From assembly GCF_000719705.1 (NCBI RefSeq), contig NZ_JOHO01000003.1, forward strand, positions 1 to 64,000: DNA of 64,000 nucleotides, read 5' to 3'. Position numbers and translations under genes: made by a program. How positions within the stretch are numbered: the first letter of the stretch is position 1; each line of letters opens with the position of its first letter. This stretch comes from Streptomyces sp. NRRL S-350 (GTDB taxonomy: Bacteria > Actinomycetota > Actinomycetes > Streptomycetales > Streptomycetaceae). The notes under the pieces were generated by a model. The model had not been told where the DNA came from, searched no databases, and saw only the letters and a program-made list of their open reading frames with translations. Below are positions 25,276-37,058 of the stretch, one piece after another.

Positions 25276-25344
25276 ACTTACTTGTCGCCCGGCTAGTTTT
25301 AGTAATCGTCGGCACGGTAAGTTGTTCCCTAGCCGGTCGTCAAG
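25276..25344. promoter_or_regulatory. Divergent operator/promoter between DHA2 exporter and TetR gene
   Basis: A long inverted repeat pairs cttgtcgcccggctag (25281-25296) with ctagccggtcgtcaag (25329-25344), 14 of 16 matching. Nested inside is acttac (25276-25281) with gtaagt (25317-25322). The enclosed sequence is AT-rich (gttttagtaatcg). This fits binding sites for the adjacent TetR dimer overlapping both promoters. Confidence 0.65.
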
Positions 25345-25442
25345 CCAGTTTTCCGACCGAGCACCTGGGCAGGGAGAATGTTGCCCGGGGCGGACGCCAC
25401 CGGGAGTCCGCAGCAGTCACCGACGCAGTCATGAGGCAGGCC

Positions 25443-26087
25443 ATGGGCACTCCGCACAGCCCCCGCAGCGACACCCGGGCTCGCATCATCGAGGTGTCGT
25501 TGGAGCTCTTCTCCGAGCAGGGCTACGAGCAGACCTCGCTGCGCGAGATCGCCGACCGCCTCGGGGTGACCAAGGCCGCGCTCTACTACCACTTCAAGAC
25601 CAAGGACGACATCGTCCTCGGCATCGTCGAGCGGATGGCCGCGCCGATCGACGAGACCATCGCGTGGGGCCGCGAGCAGGCGTGGAGCCCGCGGATGCGC
25701 GACGAGCTGATCCGCCGCTTCGCGGACGGGATGGCCGAGCGGGCCCCGCTGCTGCGCTTCTTCCACGAGAACCAGCCCGCGCTGCGCGAATCCCCGGCCG
25801 GCCTGGCCTTCCGGGACCGCATGATCACCATGATGCAGCTGGTGCACGGGCCCGACGCGGACTTCACGGACCGGCTGCGGGCCGCGATGGCGCTGTTCAC
25901 CGTCCACTCGGCGCTGTTCCTGCTCAAGCAGGACCACACGGACGGCTCCCACGCCGAGAACGTCTGGGGCGAGCCGCTGGACGCGGCGACCACGCTGGAC
26001 GAGGCGATCGGAGCGGCCCGGGACGTCGCCCTGGAGATCGGCGGCCGGATCAGCCACCCGGCCCCGGCCGCGTCGGCCTCCCGGTAG
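25443..26087 (+). CDS. TetR-family transcriptional regulator
   Basis: 214 residues. N-terminal TetR DNA-binding domain (TRARIIEVSLELFSEQGYEQTSLREIADRLGV with recognition helix TKAALYYHFKTKDD, described in pieces) and an all-helical ligand-binding C-terminal domain. The ATG at 25443 is chosen over the ATG at 25431 because gaggcagg lies just before it. Likely represses the divergent DHA2 exporter and itself. Confidence 0.93.
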   Translation: MGTPHSPRSDTRARIIEVSLELFSEQGYEQTSLREIADRLGVTKAALYYHFKTKDDIVLGIVERMAAPIDETIAWGREQAWSPRMRDELIRRFADGMAERAPLLRFFHENQPALRESPAGLAFRDRMITMMQLVHGPDADFTDRLRAAMALFTVHSALFLLKQDHTDGSHAENVWGEPLDAATTLDEAIGAARDVALEIGGRISHPAPAASASR

Positions 26088-26124
26088 CGCGCCGGCTCTC
26101 CGGTGCCGCGCCGGCCCTCCGGGT

Positions 26125-26152
26125 CGCGCTGAGCCGCGCCCGGCTCAGCGCG
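26125..26152. terminator. Hairpin between TetR gene and M23 peptidase gene
   Basis: Perfect 12-bp stem (cgcgctgagccg and its complement) with loop cgcc, between two convergent genes. Confidence 0.85.
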
Positions 26153-26165
26153 CCGGGCGCCCGGC

Positions 26166-27110
26166 TCAGAAGTTCGTGACGCCGTGTCCCGCGAGGTAGG
26201 CGATCGGGTTGACCACCGCGCCGTAGCGGTTGCTGGTGCGGATCTCGAAGTGCAGGTGCGGCCCGGTCGAGTTGCCGGTGCTCCCGGACAGCCCGATCCG
26301 CTGGGCCGCCGAGACGTGCTGGCCCGCCGAGACCGCGACCGAGGACATGTGCGCGTACTGCGCGAAGCGCCCGTCCGCGAGCCGCAGCACGACCTCCTTG
26401 CCGTACGCGCCGTCCCAGCCGGCCGACACGACGGTGGCGTTGCCGACCGCCAGCAGCGGCGTGCCGGGGGAGACCGCGAAGTCCACCCCGGTGTGGTAGC
26501 CGGCCGCGTACCCGCGATTGGCCACCCCGTACGGGTTGCTGGTCGGTGCGTCCGGCACCGGCGCGGACCACTCGGGTGCGGGTGCGGGTGCGGGTGCGGG
26601 CGCGGGCGCGGGCGTCGGTTCGGGCTGGGGTGCCGGAGCGGCGGCGGGCTCCGGTTCGGCGACCGGGGCGGGCGGTCGGAGCGGCAGCAGGTTGGCCGCC
26701 ACCGCCACGAACTGCTGGGCCTTTTCGCCGTCCCCGGGCAGCCGGTACGGGCTGGGCCCGGCCACCTGGACCACCCCCGGGTCCGGCACCTCCGCCCGCG
26801 ACGCGGTGAAGGCCGAGCTGCCCGGGGTGGTGGGCAGGACGGTCTGCGCCGTGGCGGTGCCGGGCGAGGCCACCAGCAGCGCGCTGGCGAGCAGCGCCGC
26901 GGTCGCCCCGGCCACGACCAGTGCGTGGTCGTGCTCGGCGCGCTGGCGGCTGCCGGGCAGCGTGGCGTGCCGGGGCGTGGCGAGCACGCGCAGGGGCGCG
27001 GCGTGGGTACGGACGGCGTGGCCGAGCCGGGGCTGCCAGGCCGCCGCCTGGGCCGCCGTGCGGGCGGCGAGCCGGCGCAGGGCCGGCCCCACGGGCGGGA
27101 CGGTGGACAT
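26166..27110 (-). CDS. Secreted or anchored M23 peptidoglycan endopeptidase
   Basis: 314 residues. Long basic N-terminus, membrane or signal segment at about 67-90 (LVVAGATAALLASALLVA), Pro/Ala/Glu linker (PEPTPAPAPAPAPAP), then a C-terminal LytM/M23 domain. Zinc ligands: HTGVD (HxxxD) and HLHFE (HxH). A YAHMSS strand lies between. The catalytic domain looks intact, so it should cut peptide cross-links in the wall. ATG at 27110. I looked for a c-di-AMP (ydaO) riboswitch in the 27111-27300 leader and did not find the core. Confidence 0.92.
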   Translation of the reverse strand: MSTVPPVGPALRRLAARTAAQAAAWQPRLGHAVRTHAAPLRVLATPRHATLPGSRQRAEHDHALVVAGATAALLASALLVASPGTATAQTVLPTTPGSSAFTASRAEVPDPGVVQVAGPSPYRLPGDGEKAQQFVAVAANLLPLRPPAPVAEPEPAAAPAPQPEPTPAPAPAPAPAPAPEWSAPVPDAPTSNPYGVANRGYAAGYHTGVDFAVSPGTPLLAVGNATVVSAGWDGAYGKEVVLRLADGRFAQYAHMSSVAVSAGQHVSAAQRIGLSGSTGNSTGPHLHFEIRTSNRYGAVVNPIAYLAGHGVTNF

Positions 27111-27513
27111 CGGTGGCCGTTACCTCACGGTCGTACGGGGGCAGCACGAAAGGGCCCGTTCGGGGCGCGTGCTGAGCGGGGGACCACTCAGGTGTAACGG
27201 TCACGGAGCGCACGCCCAAACCGACCGACGTACTACGGCGGGTAGTCGGCGTGGTGGCGGACGTTCGAACGGGCGGAGCGATGATCACGCGATCGCTGGG
27301 CTTGCGTCCGCGCCGGGGCGGTCGGAGTGCCCGTCCCGCCCGCTACTACCGCCCGTCGTACCGCGGCGGAGGCCTGTGACCAGAGCCACGCACCGCAGGG
27401 GCCCCGCCCGGGCCCGCTGGGGGCCGCTCGGGTTCCGCTGGAGCCCCGCCCGGGTCCGCGGGGGCCGCCGGGGCCTGCCCGCCCCCAGGAGGGCCGTCCG
27501 GGCGCGCAAAAGC

Positions 27514-27552
27514 GTCCGGCCCGCCCCCGCGCGGTGCGGGGACGGGCCGGAC
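27514..27552 (-). terminator. Terminator of the M6 peptidase gene
   Basis: Long hairpin gtccggcccg(c)ccccgc-gcggt-gcgggg(a)cgggccggac. The interval 27111-27513 holds the M23 promoter/leader and GC-rich spacer; no gene is seen. Confidence 0.8.
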
Positions 27553-27611
27553 GTGGAGTTGTCAGAGCTGCCTGGTCACAGGCCGATCGCTACCCGAGGT
27601 GCGAGGGGCGA

Positions 27612-29960
27612 TCAGTTGTCGACCGGGCGGACCCGGATCCAGGTCTCCAGGTAGTTCGAGGACTCGTTCTCGACCTCGATGCTGGTCCCGGTCTTCGGAA
27701 CGTCGACACCGCTGTACGGGTCGTCCGCGGACCACCACGACTTCAGGTCCGAGAACTCGTCGACACCCTTGGCCTTCGGGGTGACGGTCTCGACGCCGGC
27801 CTTGTGCAGGGTCAGCGCCGGGACGCGGCGCGAACCGAAGGTGGAGTCGAAGCCCTGCATGCGCGGACGCATCAGGGAGCCGTCGGCCCACTTCAGCGGG
27901 GCCGGGTGCGAGTCGACCGGCAGGACCAGGCCGTGGCCCGGGTGGGCGCTGACGTTGTTGTCGGTCTGCGACGCGTCCCAGTACCAGATCAGCAGACCGG
28001 GCTGGTACGCGTAGTGCTCGACCCAGCCCGGCTTGTCGGCGAAGCCGAAGTTGTACGGGCCGGTCTTCAGGGTCGCGTCGAACGAGACGTACTGCTTGTT
28101 CTCCGCGATGTAGTACTGCGCGTAATCCTTGGTGAACGAGCCACCGAAGCGGGTGAAGCCGGTGGCGGCCCAGCCGTTGTCGGACTTCTCCACGTCGTCG
28201 CTGAACACGGTGGCGCCGTCGGCGGTCACGGTGATGTCGTCCAGCGCCAGGCCACGGTAGTGCAGGCCGCCGTCGGTGGTGTTGTGGTAGCGGAACTGGA
28301 CCTTCTGGCCGGCGTAGGCGTCCAGGTTGAAGGACAGGTCGCCCCAGGTGGCGGCGAGACCGTTGACGGCCGGGCGGCCGTTCTCCTTCGGGAGCGGGGC
28401 GCCGTTCCAGGTGCCGTCCACGACGGTCCAGGTCTTGCCACCGTCGGTGGAGACCTCGCCGAAGGCGTAGTCGAAGTCCGGCTCCAGCTCGTACCAGGCC
28501 TTGGCGTTGATGGCGGCCTTGGTCTTGCCGGTCAGGTCGAGCTCACGGGTGAGCGTGACGTTCAGGTTGTCGGCGCTGCCGCTCCACCACTCACCGGTGC
28601 CCGCGAAGGGCTTGTTGATCTCGGTGGTGATGCTCTTCTTCGGCAGGTCGACCATGAGCGCCTGCGGCAGGTTGGTGTTGTACTCCACCGGGCCGATGTG
28701 GTGGGTCGACTCGGTGCCGGCCTTGGCGTGGTCGACCTTCAGCCAGCCGAGCTGGTACTTGCTCCAGGCGTCGAGGTCGTTCGGCATGTCGCCGATGTTG
28801 TCCTTGCCCTCGCCGAGCCAGGAGCCGGAGGACATCAGCGACCAGAAGCCGACCGAGTTGTCGATGCCCTTGCCGGCGGTGTCGTAGAGGTCCGGCAGAC
28901 CGAGGTCGTGGCCGTACTCGTGGGCGAAGACGCCGAGGCCGCCGTTCTCGGGCTGCATCGTGTAGTCGCCGATCCACAGGCCGGTGTTGCCGACCTGGAC
29001 GCCGCCGAGCTTGTTGCCCTCGGGGCCGGCCTGGCCCGTCAGGTTGCCGTAGACGTAGGAGCGGTGGGCCCACAGGGCCTTGCTGCCCTGCTTGCCGCCG
29101 CCGGCCGACTTGTCCTCACCGGCGTGCACGATCTGGAAGTGATCGATGTACCCGTCGGGTTGGTTGAAGTTGCCGTCGTGGTGCGAGCCGTAACGGTCCC
29201 ACTGGTCGTACTGGGCCAGCGTCGCCTTGATCTGCTCCGGCGTCTGACCCTTGGCCAGCTGGTCCTTGTTCCAGATGTCCACGGCGTCGCGGATCAGGTC
29301 CTGGGCGCTGGCGCAGACGTTGGAGCCGCAGTAGTCGGAGCCGTAGCGGGCCTCGTTCCACGGCACCCGGACCCAGTCCGAGACCACGCCGTCGACCGAG
29401 TAGCGGCCCGAGGACTGCTTCTCGTAGAAGGTCTTCAGCGAGGGCTTGTCCTTGGAGAAGTACAGGTCCTGGTAGTGCTGCTGGTTGTAGTCGGCCTGCC
29501 AGGCGGTCGAGTTGTTGGTGGTGCGGTCCGGCTGCGCGATCTCGTTGTGCTTCGGGCCGGGCTCACCGCCGTACTTGACCTTGCCGTCGGCGGTCTTGGT
29601 GGTGTTGTCCACCTGGTCGCCGAAGTCGACCAGGATGGTGAAGATCTTGTCCGTGCGCTCGCGGGCGAGCTCCACGTACTTGTCCTTGCCGAGCTTCACG
29701 CTGGTGCTGCCGTTGTGCTGCTCGACCTCGGCGGTGCCGTTGAGCAGCTTCTCGGTGGCGGCCTTCTGCTCCGCCTCCACCTTCGCGGTCAGCGGGCCCG
29801 GAATGTTGTGCTCGGTGTTCTGCTGGACGGCGTCAGCCGGGTCCTTCGGCGCGGGGGCCGAGCCGGCCGCCACGGCGGTGCTCGGGAACAGACCCGCGCC
29901 GAGCGCGACTATGACCGCCGCGGCCGTCGCGGCCGCAGCGGTTCTCCTGGTGTTCTTCAA
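27612..29960 (-). CDS. Immune inhibitor A-like secreted M6 metallopeptidase
   Basis: 782 residues: signal peptide (AAAATAAAVIVALGAGLF), propeptide (about 35-105), and an M6 catalytic domain with zinc motif HEYGHDLGLPDLYD and the downstream Met-turn region SLMSSGSW. Beta-rich C-terminal domains follow, including a MAM-like piece (YRGLALDDITVTADG). A Cys pair (YCGSNVCAS) probably forms a disulfide. The start is TTG at 29960, with ggggagga 11 nt upstream. Homologues are thermolysin-like secreted proteases that degrade host or environmental proteins; in Streptomyces the role is probably nutritional or developmental. Confidence 0.95.
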   Translation of the reverse strand: MKNTRRTAAAATAAAVIVALGAGLFPSTAVAAGSAPAPKDPADAVQQNTEHNIPGPLTAKVEAEQKAATEKLLNGTAEVEQHNGSTSVKLGKDKYVELARERTDKIFTILVDFGDQVDNTTKTADGKVKYGGEPGPKHNEIAQPDRTTNNSTAWQADYNQQHYQDLYFSKDKPSLKTFYEKQSSGRYSVDGVVSDWVRVPWNEARYGSDYCGSNVCASAQDLIRDAVDIWNKDQLAKGQTPEQIKATLAQYDQWDRYGSHHDGNFNQPDGYIDHFQIVHAGEDKSAGGGKQGSKALWAHRSYVYGNLTGQAGPEGNKLGGVQVGNTGLWIGDYTMQPENGGLGVFAHEYGHDLGLPDLYDTAGKGIDNSVGFWSLMSSGSWLGEGKDNIGDMPNDLDAWSKYQLGWLKVDHAKAGTESTHHIGPVEYNTNLPQALMVDLPKKSITTEINKPFAGTGEWWSGSADNLNVTLTRELDLTGKTKAAINAKAWYELEPDFDYAFGEVSTDGGKTWTVVDGTWNGAPLPKENGRPAVNGLAATWGDLSFNLDAYAGQKVQFRYHNTTDGGLHYRGLALDDITVTADGATVFSDDVEKSDNGWAATGFTRFGGSFTKDYAQYYIAENKQYVSFDATLKTGPYNFGFADKPGWVEHYAYQPGLLIWYWDASQTDNNVSAHPGHGLVLPVDSHPAPLKWADGSLMRPRMQGFDSTFGSRRVPALTLHKAGVETVTPKAKGVDEFSDLKSWWSADDPYSGVDVPKTGTSIEVENESSNYLETWIRVRPVDN

Positions 29961-30071
29961 CGGTGTGACGTCCTCCCCGACCGGGGCCAGCTCTCAGCCA
30001 AAGCCCGGCAAACCAAAATGAAAGACAGGTGAACGTCATTTGATACAAGCGCGCATGGAAAAGATAGATCT

Positions 30072-30088
30072 TGACCATGACATGGTCA
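30072..30088. promoter_or_regulatory. 17-bp palindrome upstream of the M6 peptidase gene
   Basis: tgaccatg-a-catggtca, a perfect 8-bp inverted repeat, 112 bp upstream of the M6 start in an AT-rich stretch (29990-30160). A dimeric repressor or activator site is likely; the protein is unknown. Confidence 0.55.
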
Positions 30089-30241
30089 CGGCGCTATGCT
30101 CCGCGACTTCCCATCAGCTGACCATCTGTCAACCGTATGTTCCTTAAACCTGACTGAGAAATCGAGCGTATCCGTACCAACCGGCGCGGAGGCCGTCCGC
30201 CCCGACCCGCCGGCCCCGCCGTACCGGAGCGCCGGAACGCA

Positions 30242-30273
30242 CCGAGCCCCCGGCGCGAACGCCGGGGGCTCGG
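30242..30273 (-). terminator. clpC terminator
   Basis: Perfect 14-bp stem (ccgagcccccggcg and its complement) with a cgaa tetraloop, 30 bp after the clpC stop. Confidence 0.88.
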
Positions 30274-30303
30274 TTGCTGTGAAGTTGTCTGTTAAAAGTT
30301 GGG

Positions 30304-32823
<2,520 letters not shown>

Positions 32824-33028
32824 CGTTTATCGCTCCTCAGAGCGGTCGGGCAGTTCGGGGTCCGTCCCCGCCCTGTCCTTCCGCATGCTAGTCCCGCTCA
32901 GCGGCGCGGCCCACGGATTCACTCCCCGGTACGGGAGCGAGATGCTGCGCGACCAGCCGACACCAATCCCAACCTGATGCTGGGAAACGGTGTTCCCGCA
33001 GGAGGGCCGGATGCACCGGAATCCGCTA

Positions 33029-33042
33029 CGCCATCGGCGAAC
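33029..33042 (-). promoter_or_regulatory. Putative ClgR operator upstream of clpC
   Basis: Reads GTTCGC-CGATG-GCG on the minus strand, matching the GTTCGC-N5-GCG consensus reported for ClgR, the activator of clp and lon genes in Streptomyces (from memory). It is 206 bp upstream of the clpC ATG. A second, shorter dyad tcgcc-t-ggcga lies at 33176-33186. Confidence 0.5.
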
Positions 33043-33095
33043 AAGCGCCGCCAGGCGGAGCCGGACCCCCTGCGGCCGGTCGCACATACTGCCCC

Positions 33096-33118
33096 TGGAC
33101 GGGTCGAGAACCCGTCCA
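33096..33118. other. Hairpin in the clpC upstream region
   Basis: tggacggg-tcgagaa-cccgtcca, a perfect 8-bp stem. It may be a terminator of leftward lsr2 transcription or a regulatory dyad. Confidence 0.45.
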
Positions 33119-33473
33119 CCTGCATTCATACCCGGTATCGGGGCGCTTCTCGCGCAGTTTCCGCGGTGGCGGTGTTCGCCTGGCGAGAAGTCGGGCCGCG
33201 GTGAAGGTGGTTGGACGTCGGCCCGGATGGTCGGTGCGCCATCCCGGCGGTGTCCGCGTTACCGCTTCGCCCCTACAGCGTTGCACAGCTCGTGATTGTT
33301 CCGCCGCCCGAGTCCGGGCCGCCGGTGACCCCCGGTACCGGGAGCCGCGCAGCCGTCCGGGCGCGCACCGCGGGGCGCGGAGGAGACTCCTCCGCGCCCC
33401 GCGCGTGTGTCGTCGGCGCCGCGAGCGGCCACCGGGGCCCCGCACCCGCTCCGGCGTGCCGGCGGCGCCGGGA

Positions 33474-33824
33474 TCAGGACGCGTTGGCCTGCTCGTAGGC
33501 CTCGCGGACGCCGCTGGGCACCCGGCCCCGGTCGTTGACCTCCATGCCCTGCTCCTTGGCCCACGCGCGGATCTTCGCGGTGTCCGGAGCGCCGCCGGCG
33601 GGGCGCTGGGCCGAGCCGCGGCCCGGACGGCGCGGGCCGGCGAGCCGACCGCTCTGCTTGCGGCCCTTCTCCACGTACGGCGCCAGCAGACCGCGGAGCT
33701 TGTCCGCGTTGGCGCTCTTCAGGTCGATCTCGTAGGCAACGCCGTCGAGCGCGAACGTCACCGTCTCGTCCGCCGAACCGCCGTCGAGATCGTCTTCAAG
33801 AATGACCTGCACCCTCTGTGCCAC
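33474..33824 (-). CDS. lsr2: Nucleoid-associated protein Lsr2
   Basis: H-NS-like silencer of AT-rich DNA. 116 residues: N-terminal dimerisation/oligomerisation domain (QVILEDDLDGGSADETVTF, YEIDLKSANADKLRGLLAPY), Arg/Gly/Pro linker, and a C-terminal DNA-binding domain whose RGR (NDRGRVPSGV) inserts in the minor groove. Length matches the family. GTG start with aaagggaag upstream. AT-rich intergenic stretches in this window (7440-7560, 10220-10310, 29990-30160) are plausible targets. Confidence 0.97.
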   Translation of the reverse strand: MAQRVQVILEDDLDGGSADETVTFALDGVAYEIDLKSANADKLRGLLAPYVEKGRKQSGRLAGPRRPGRGSAQRPAGGAPDTAKIRAWAKEQGMEVNDRGRVPSGVREAYEQANAS

Positions 33825-33916
33825 GGGCTTCCCTTTCCGCTAAACGACCCATTGCCTGAGGAAAGGAAAGCGCTTTTCTCCGGAAAACACAAACCCTTGA
33901 CCCCCGGCGGAGCCGC

Positions 33917-34453
33917 TCAGAGGTGCAGCAGCATGCGCGAGTTGCCCAGTGTGTTGGGCTTCACGCGCTCCAGGTCAAGGAACTCGGCGACGCCTTCGTC
34001 GTACGAGCGCAGGAGTTCTTCATAGACATCCGTAGCGATCGCCGCCGGGTCTGTCGTACCATCATCGGTTTCCTGGAGCTCCCCGATCTCGACGAAACCG
34101 TGTTTCGCGAAGAACGCGACCTCGAACGTCAAGCAGAAAATCCGACGGACGCCGAGCCAGCGCGCCGTCTGCACCAGCTTCTCCAGCAGCAGATGTCCGA
34201 TCCCGTGGCCCCGGCAGGCCGGATCCACCGAGAGCGTCCGGACTTCGGCCAGGTCCTCCCACATCACGTGCAGGGCGCCGCAGGCCACCACCTCGCCGTT
34301 GTCGTCCCGTTCGGCGACCCAGAACTCCTGGACGGATTCGAACAGTGTGACAGTGGGCTTGTCCAGCAGAATGCCGTCGCGCGAGTAGGCGTCGATGAGC
34401 CTGCGTACTGCGCGCACGTCCGTGGTCCGCGCGCGGCGGATGGTGACCTCCAT
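33917..34453 (-). CDS. GNAT amino-acid N-acetyltransferase (ArgA-like)
   Basis: 178 residues, single GNAT domain with the acetyl-CoA loop in VDPACRGHGIGHLLL. It starts EVTIRRARTTDVRAVRRLID and contains YSRDGILLDK and FCLTFEVAFFAKHGF, the pattern of the stand-alone N-acetylglutamate synthase of actinobacteria (like mycobacterial ArgA) that starts arginine synthesis from Glu and acetyl-CoA. It is 9 bp downstream of the BlaI-type regulator gene in one operon, 92 bp before lsr2. Confidence 0.85.
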   Translation of the reverse strand: MEVTIRRARTTDVRAVRRLIDAYSRDGILLDKPTVTLFESVQEFWVAERDDNGEVVACGALHVMWEDLAEVRTLSVDPACRGHGIGHLLLEKLVQTARWLGVRRIFCLTFEVAFFAKHGFVEIGELQETDDGTTDPAAIATDVYEELLRSYDEGVAEFLDLERVKPNTLGNSRMLLHL

Positions 34454-34462
34454 GGCGGGACG

Positions 34463-34909
34463 TTATCGCGTCGGCCCCGGCCCGGTCTCCCCGGTATCCG
34501 CCCCGTCCGCTCCGTCCGGCGCGGAATCCGCGCCCGGCGGATCGGGCGGGAACAGAGCGGCCACCCGCAAGGCGTCCCGGAGCGCCTCGCGTTGCTCGGG
34601 CGACATCAGGCCGAAGAAGTGCACCAGGGCAGCCGCCGGATTGTCGCTGGTGGCCCAGGCGTCGTTCATCAGGGCCGCCGTGTACGCCTCCCGCGAGGAG
34701 ACCGGTTCATATCGATAGGCCCGGCCCACCCGGTCGCGGCGCAGCCAGCCCTTTCTGTGGAGCTTGTCCAGGACGGTCATCACCGTGGTGTACGCGATTT
34801 CGCGTTCCGCCCGCAGATCGAGGAGAACCTCGCGAACCGTCACCGGTCGGTTCCACTGCCACACCCGGGTCATGATGGCGTTCTCAAGTTCGCCGAGTTG
34901 CCGGACCAT
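34463..34909 (-). CDS. BlaI/MecI/CopY-family repressor
   Basis: 148 residues. Winged-helix DNA-binding domain typical of the Penicillinase_R family: LGELENAIMTRVWQW, VTVREVLLDL, AYTTVMTVLDKLHRKGWL and GRAYRYEPV, followed by a helical dimerisation region (AYTAALMNDAW) and an acidic tail (PPGADSAPDGADGADTGE). No BlaR/M56 sensor gene is adjacent. The ATG at 34909 is preferred; TATCCT (minus strand) lies 9 nt before it, suggesting a nearly leaderless mRNA. Target unknown; autoregulation is usual. Confidence 0.9.
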   Translation of the reverse strand: MVRQLGELENAIMTRVWQWNRPVTVREVLLDLRAEREIAYTTVMTVLDKLHRKGWLRRDRVGRAYRYEPVSSREAYTAALMNDAWATSDNPAAALVHFFGLMSPEQREALRDALRVAALFPPDPPGADSAPDGADGADTGETGPGPTR

Positions 34910-34960
34910 AGTGCGGCCAGGATAGGGAGTGAATGGGGCAAATCTTGTGAAGTGCGCCAA

Positions 34961-35006
34961 ACCGGCGCGCCGCCACCCCCGGAATCGGGAATGGCGGCGC
35001 GCCGGT
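34961..35006 (-). terminator. Terminator after the 39-aa membrane protein gene
   Basis: Perfect 14-bp stem (accggcgcgccgcc and its complement) with an 18-nt loop. It ends the lysS transcript and precedes the BlaI-type gene. Confidence 0.82.
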
Positions 35007-35090
35007 CGTTCGGGGCGGCTGACGGCGTCAGTCGCGGGTCCGCTCGCGGGTCGGTCCGGGGGCGGCGGATCGTCCGGCCCCCCGGGGCGG

Positions 35091-35210
35091 TCAGTCGAAG
35101 TCTTCCTTGGCCTTCTGGTTCCCGCCCTGGCTGCGGACGATGGCCCGCACCAGGAACCCGAAACCGATCGCCATGACCAGCGGCGGCACGATCGCGCTGA
35201 CGTAGTCCAT
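35091..35210 (-). CDS. 39-residue single-span membrane protein downstream of lysS
   Basis: MDYVSAIVPPLVMAIGFGFLV begins a 39-residue protein: one hydrophobic helix (about 6-23), a basic RAIVRSQ, then a charged tail (NQKAKEDFD). The ATG is 4 nt after the lysS stop with ribosome site gaggaggag inside the end of lysS, so it is translationally coupled. Codon use is typical of neighbouring genes. Function unknown; topology predicts N-out/C-in by the positive-inside rule. Confidence 0.85.
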   Translation of the reverse strand: MDYVSAIVPPLVMAIGFGFLVRAIVRSQGGNQKAKEDFD

Positions 35211-35214
35211 CAGG

Positions 35215-36771
<1,557 letters not shown>

Positions 36772-36777
36772 CCCACA

Positions 36778-36783
36778 AGGGTA
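36778..36783 (-). promoter_or_regulatory. -10-like box of lysS
   Basis: TACCCT on the minus strand, 6 nt before the GTG start. The identical arrangement occurs at the 48802 gene; leaderless transcript likely. Confidence 0.5.
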
Positions 36784-36816
36784 GCCAGCCACACACGGTG
36801 CTCCGTGACGGGATGA

Positions 36817-36860
36817 CGCGCGGGGGGAGGCCGTCGGGTCGACGGCCTCCCCCCCGCGCG
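36817..36860 (-). terminator. Terminator upstream of lysS
   Basis: 20-21-bp stem (cgcgcggggggaggccgtcg against its complement with one extra C) and a 3-nt loop, 13 bp after the stop of the minus-strand 36873-37622 gene. Confidence 0.85.
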
Positions 36861-36872
36861 GGTGCGGGTGGC

Positions 36873-37058
36873 TCAACCGGTGCCGGTGGCGAGTTCCAGG
36901 TCGTCGGGGGTCTGCTCGGCGGGCGGGGCGGGGTGGACCGGGGGCTTCGGGCGGCGGCCGAAGAGCTCGGCCGGGGTGGGCATCCGGTGGGGGCGGGGCG
37001 GGGTCTTCGCGGCGGAGGGCTCGGCGGGCTGCTCCGGGCGGGAGTCGGTGCTGCTCAT
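36873..37058 (-). CDS. Small Pro-rich protein from in-frame internal start (61 aa)
   Basis: ATG at 37058 preceded by taggaggacggaccacc, one of the best ribosome sites in the window. Product begins MSSTDSRPEQPAEPSAAK and contains PTPAELFGRRPKP and an acidic end (TPDDLELATGTG). Nested in frame inside the larger ORF. Function unknown. Confidence 0.65.
   Translation of the reverse strand: MSSTDSRPEQPAEPSAAKTPPRPHRMPTPAELFGRRPKPPVHPAPPAEQTPDDLELATGTG

Noticed and set aside
27111..27300. c-di-AMP (ydaO) riboswitch upstream of the M23 peptidase gene
   Set aside because: Expected because such hydrolase genes are often controlled this way in Streptomyces and disA is nearby, but I could not find the conserved core on the minus strand. 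A covariance-model scan would settle it.
27327..30032. 900-codon plus-strand ORF opposite the M6 peptidase
   Set aside because: Antisense shadow created by GC bias; the minus strand carries the signal peptide, HExxH motif and full family architecture.
32824..33473. HspR (HAIR) element controlling clpC
   Set aside because: No CTTGAGT-N7-ACTCAAG-like dyad found in the upstream region.
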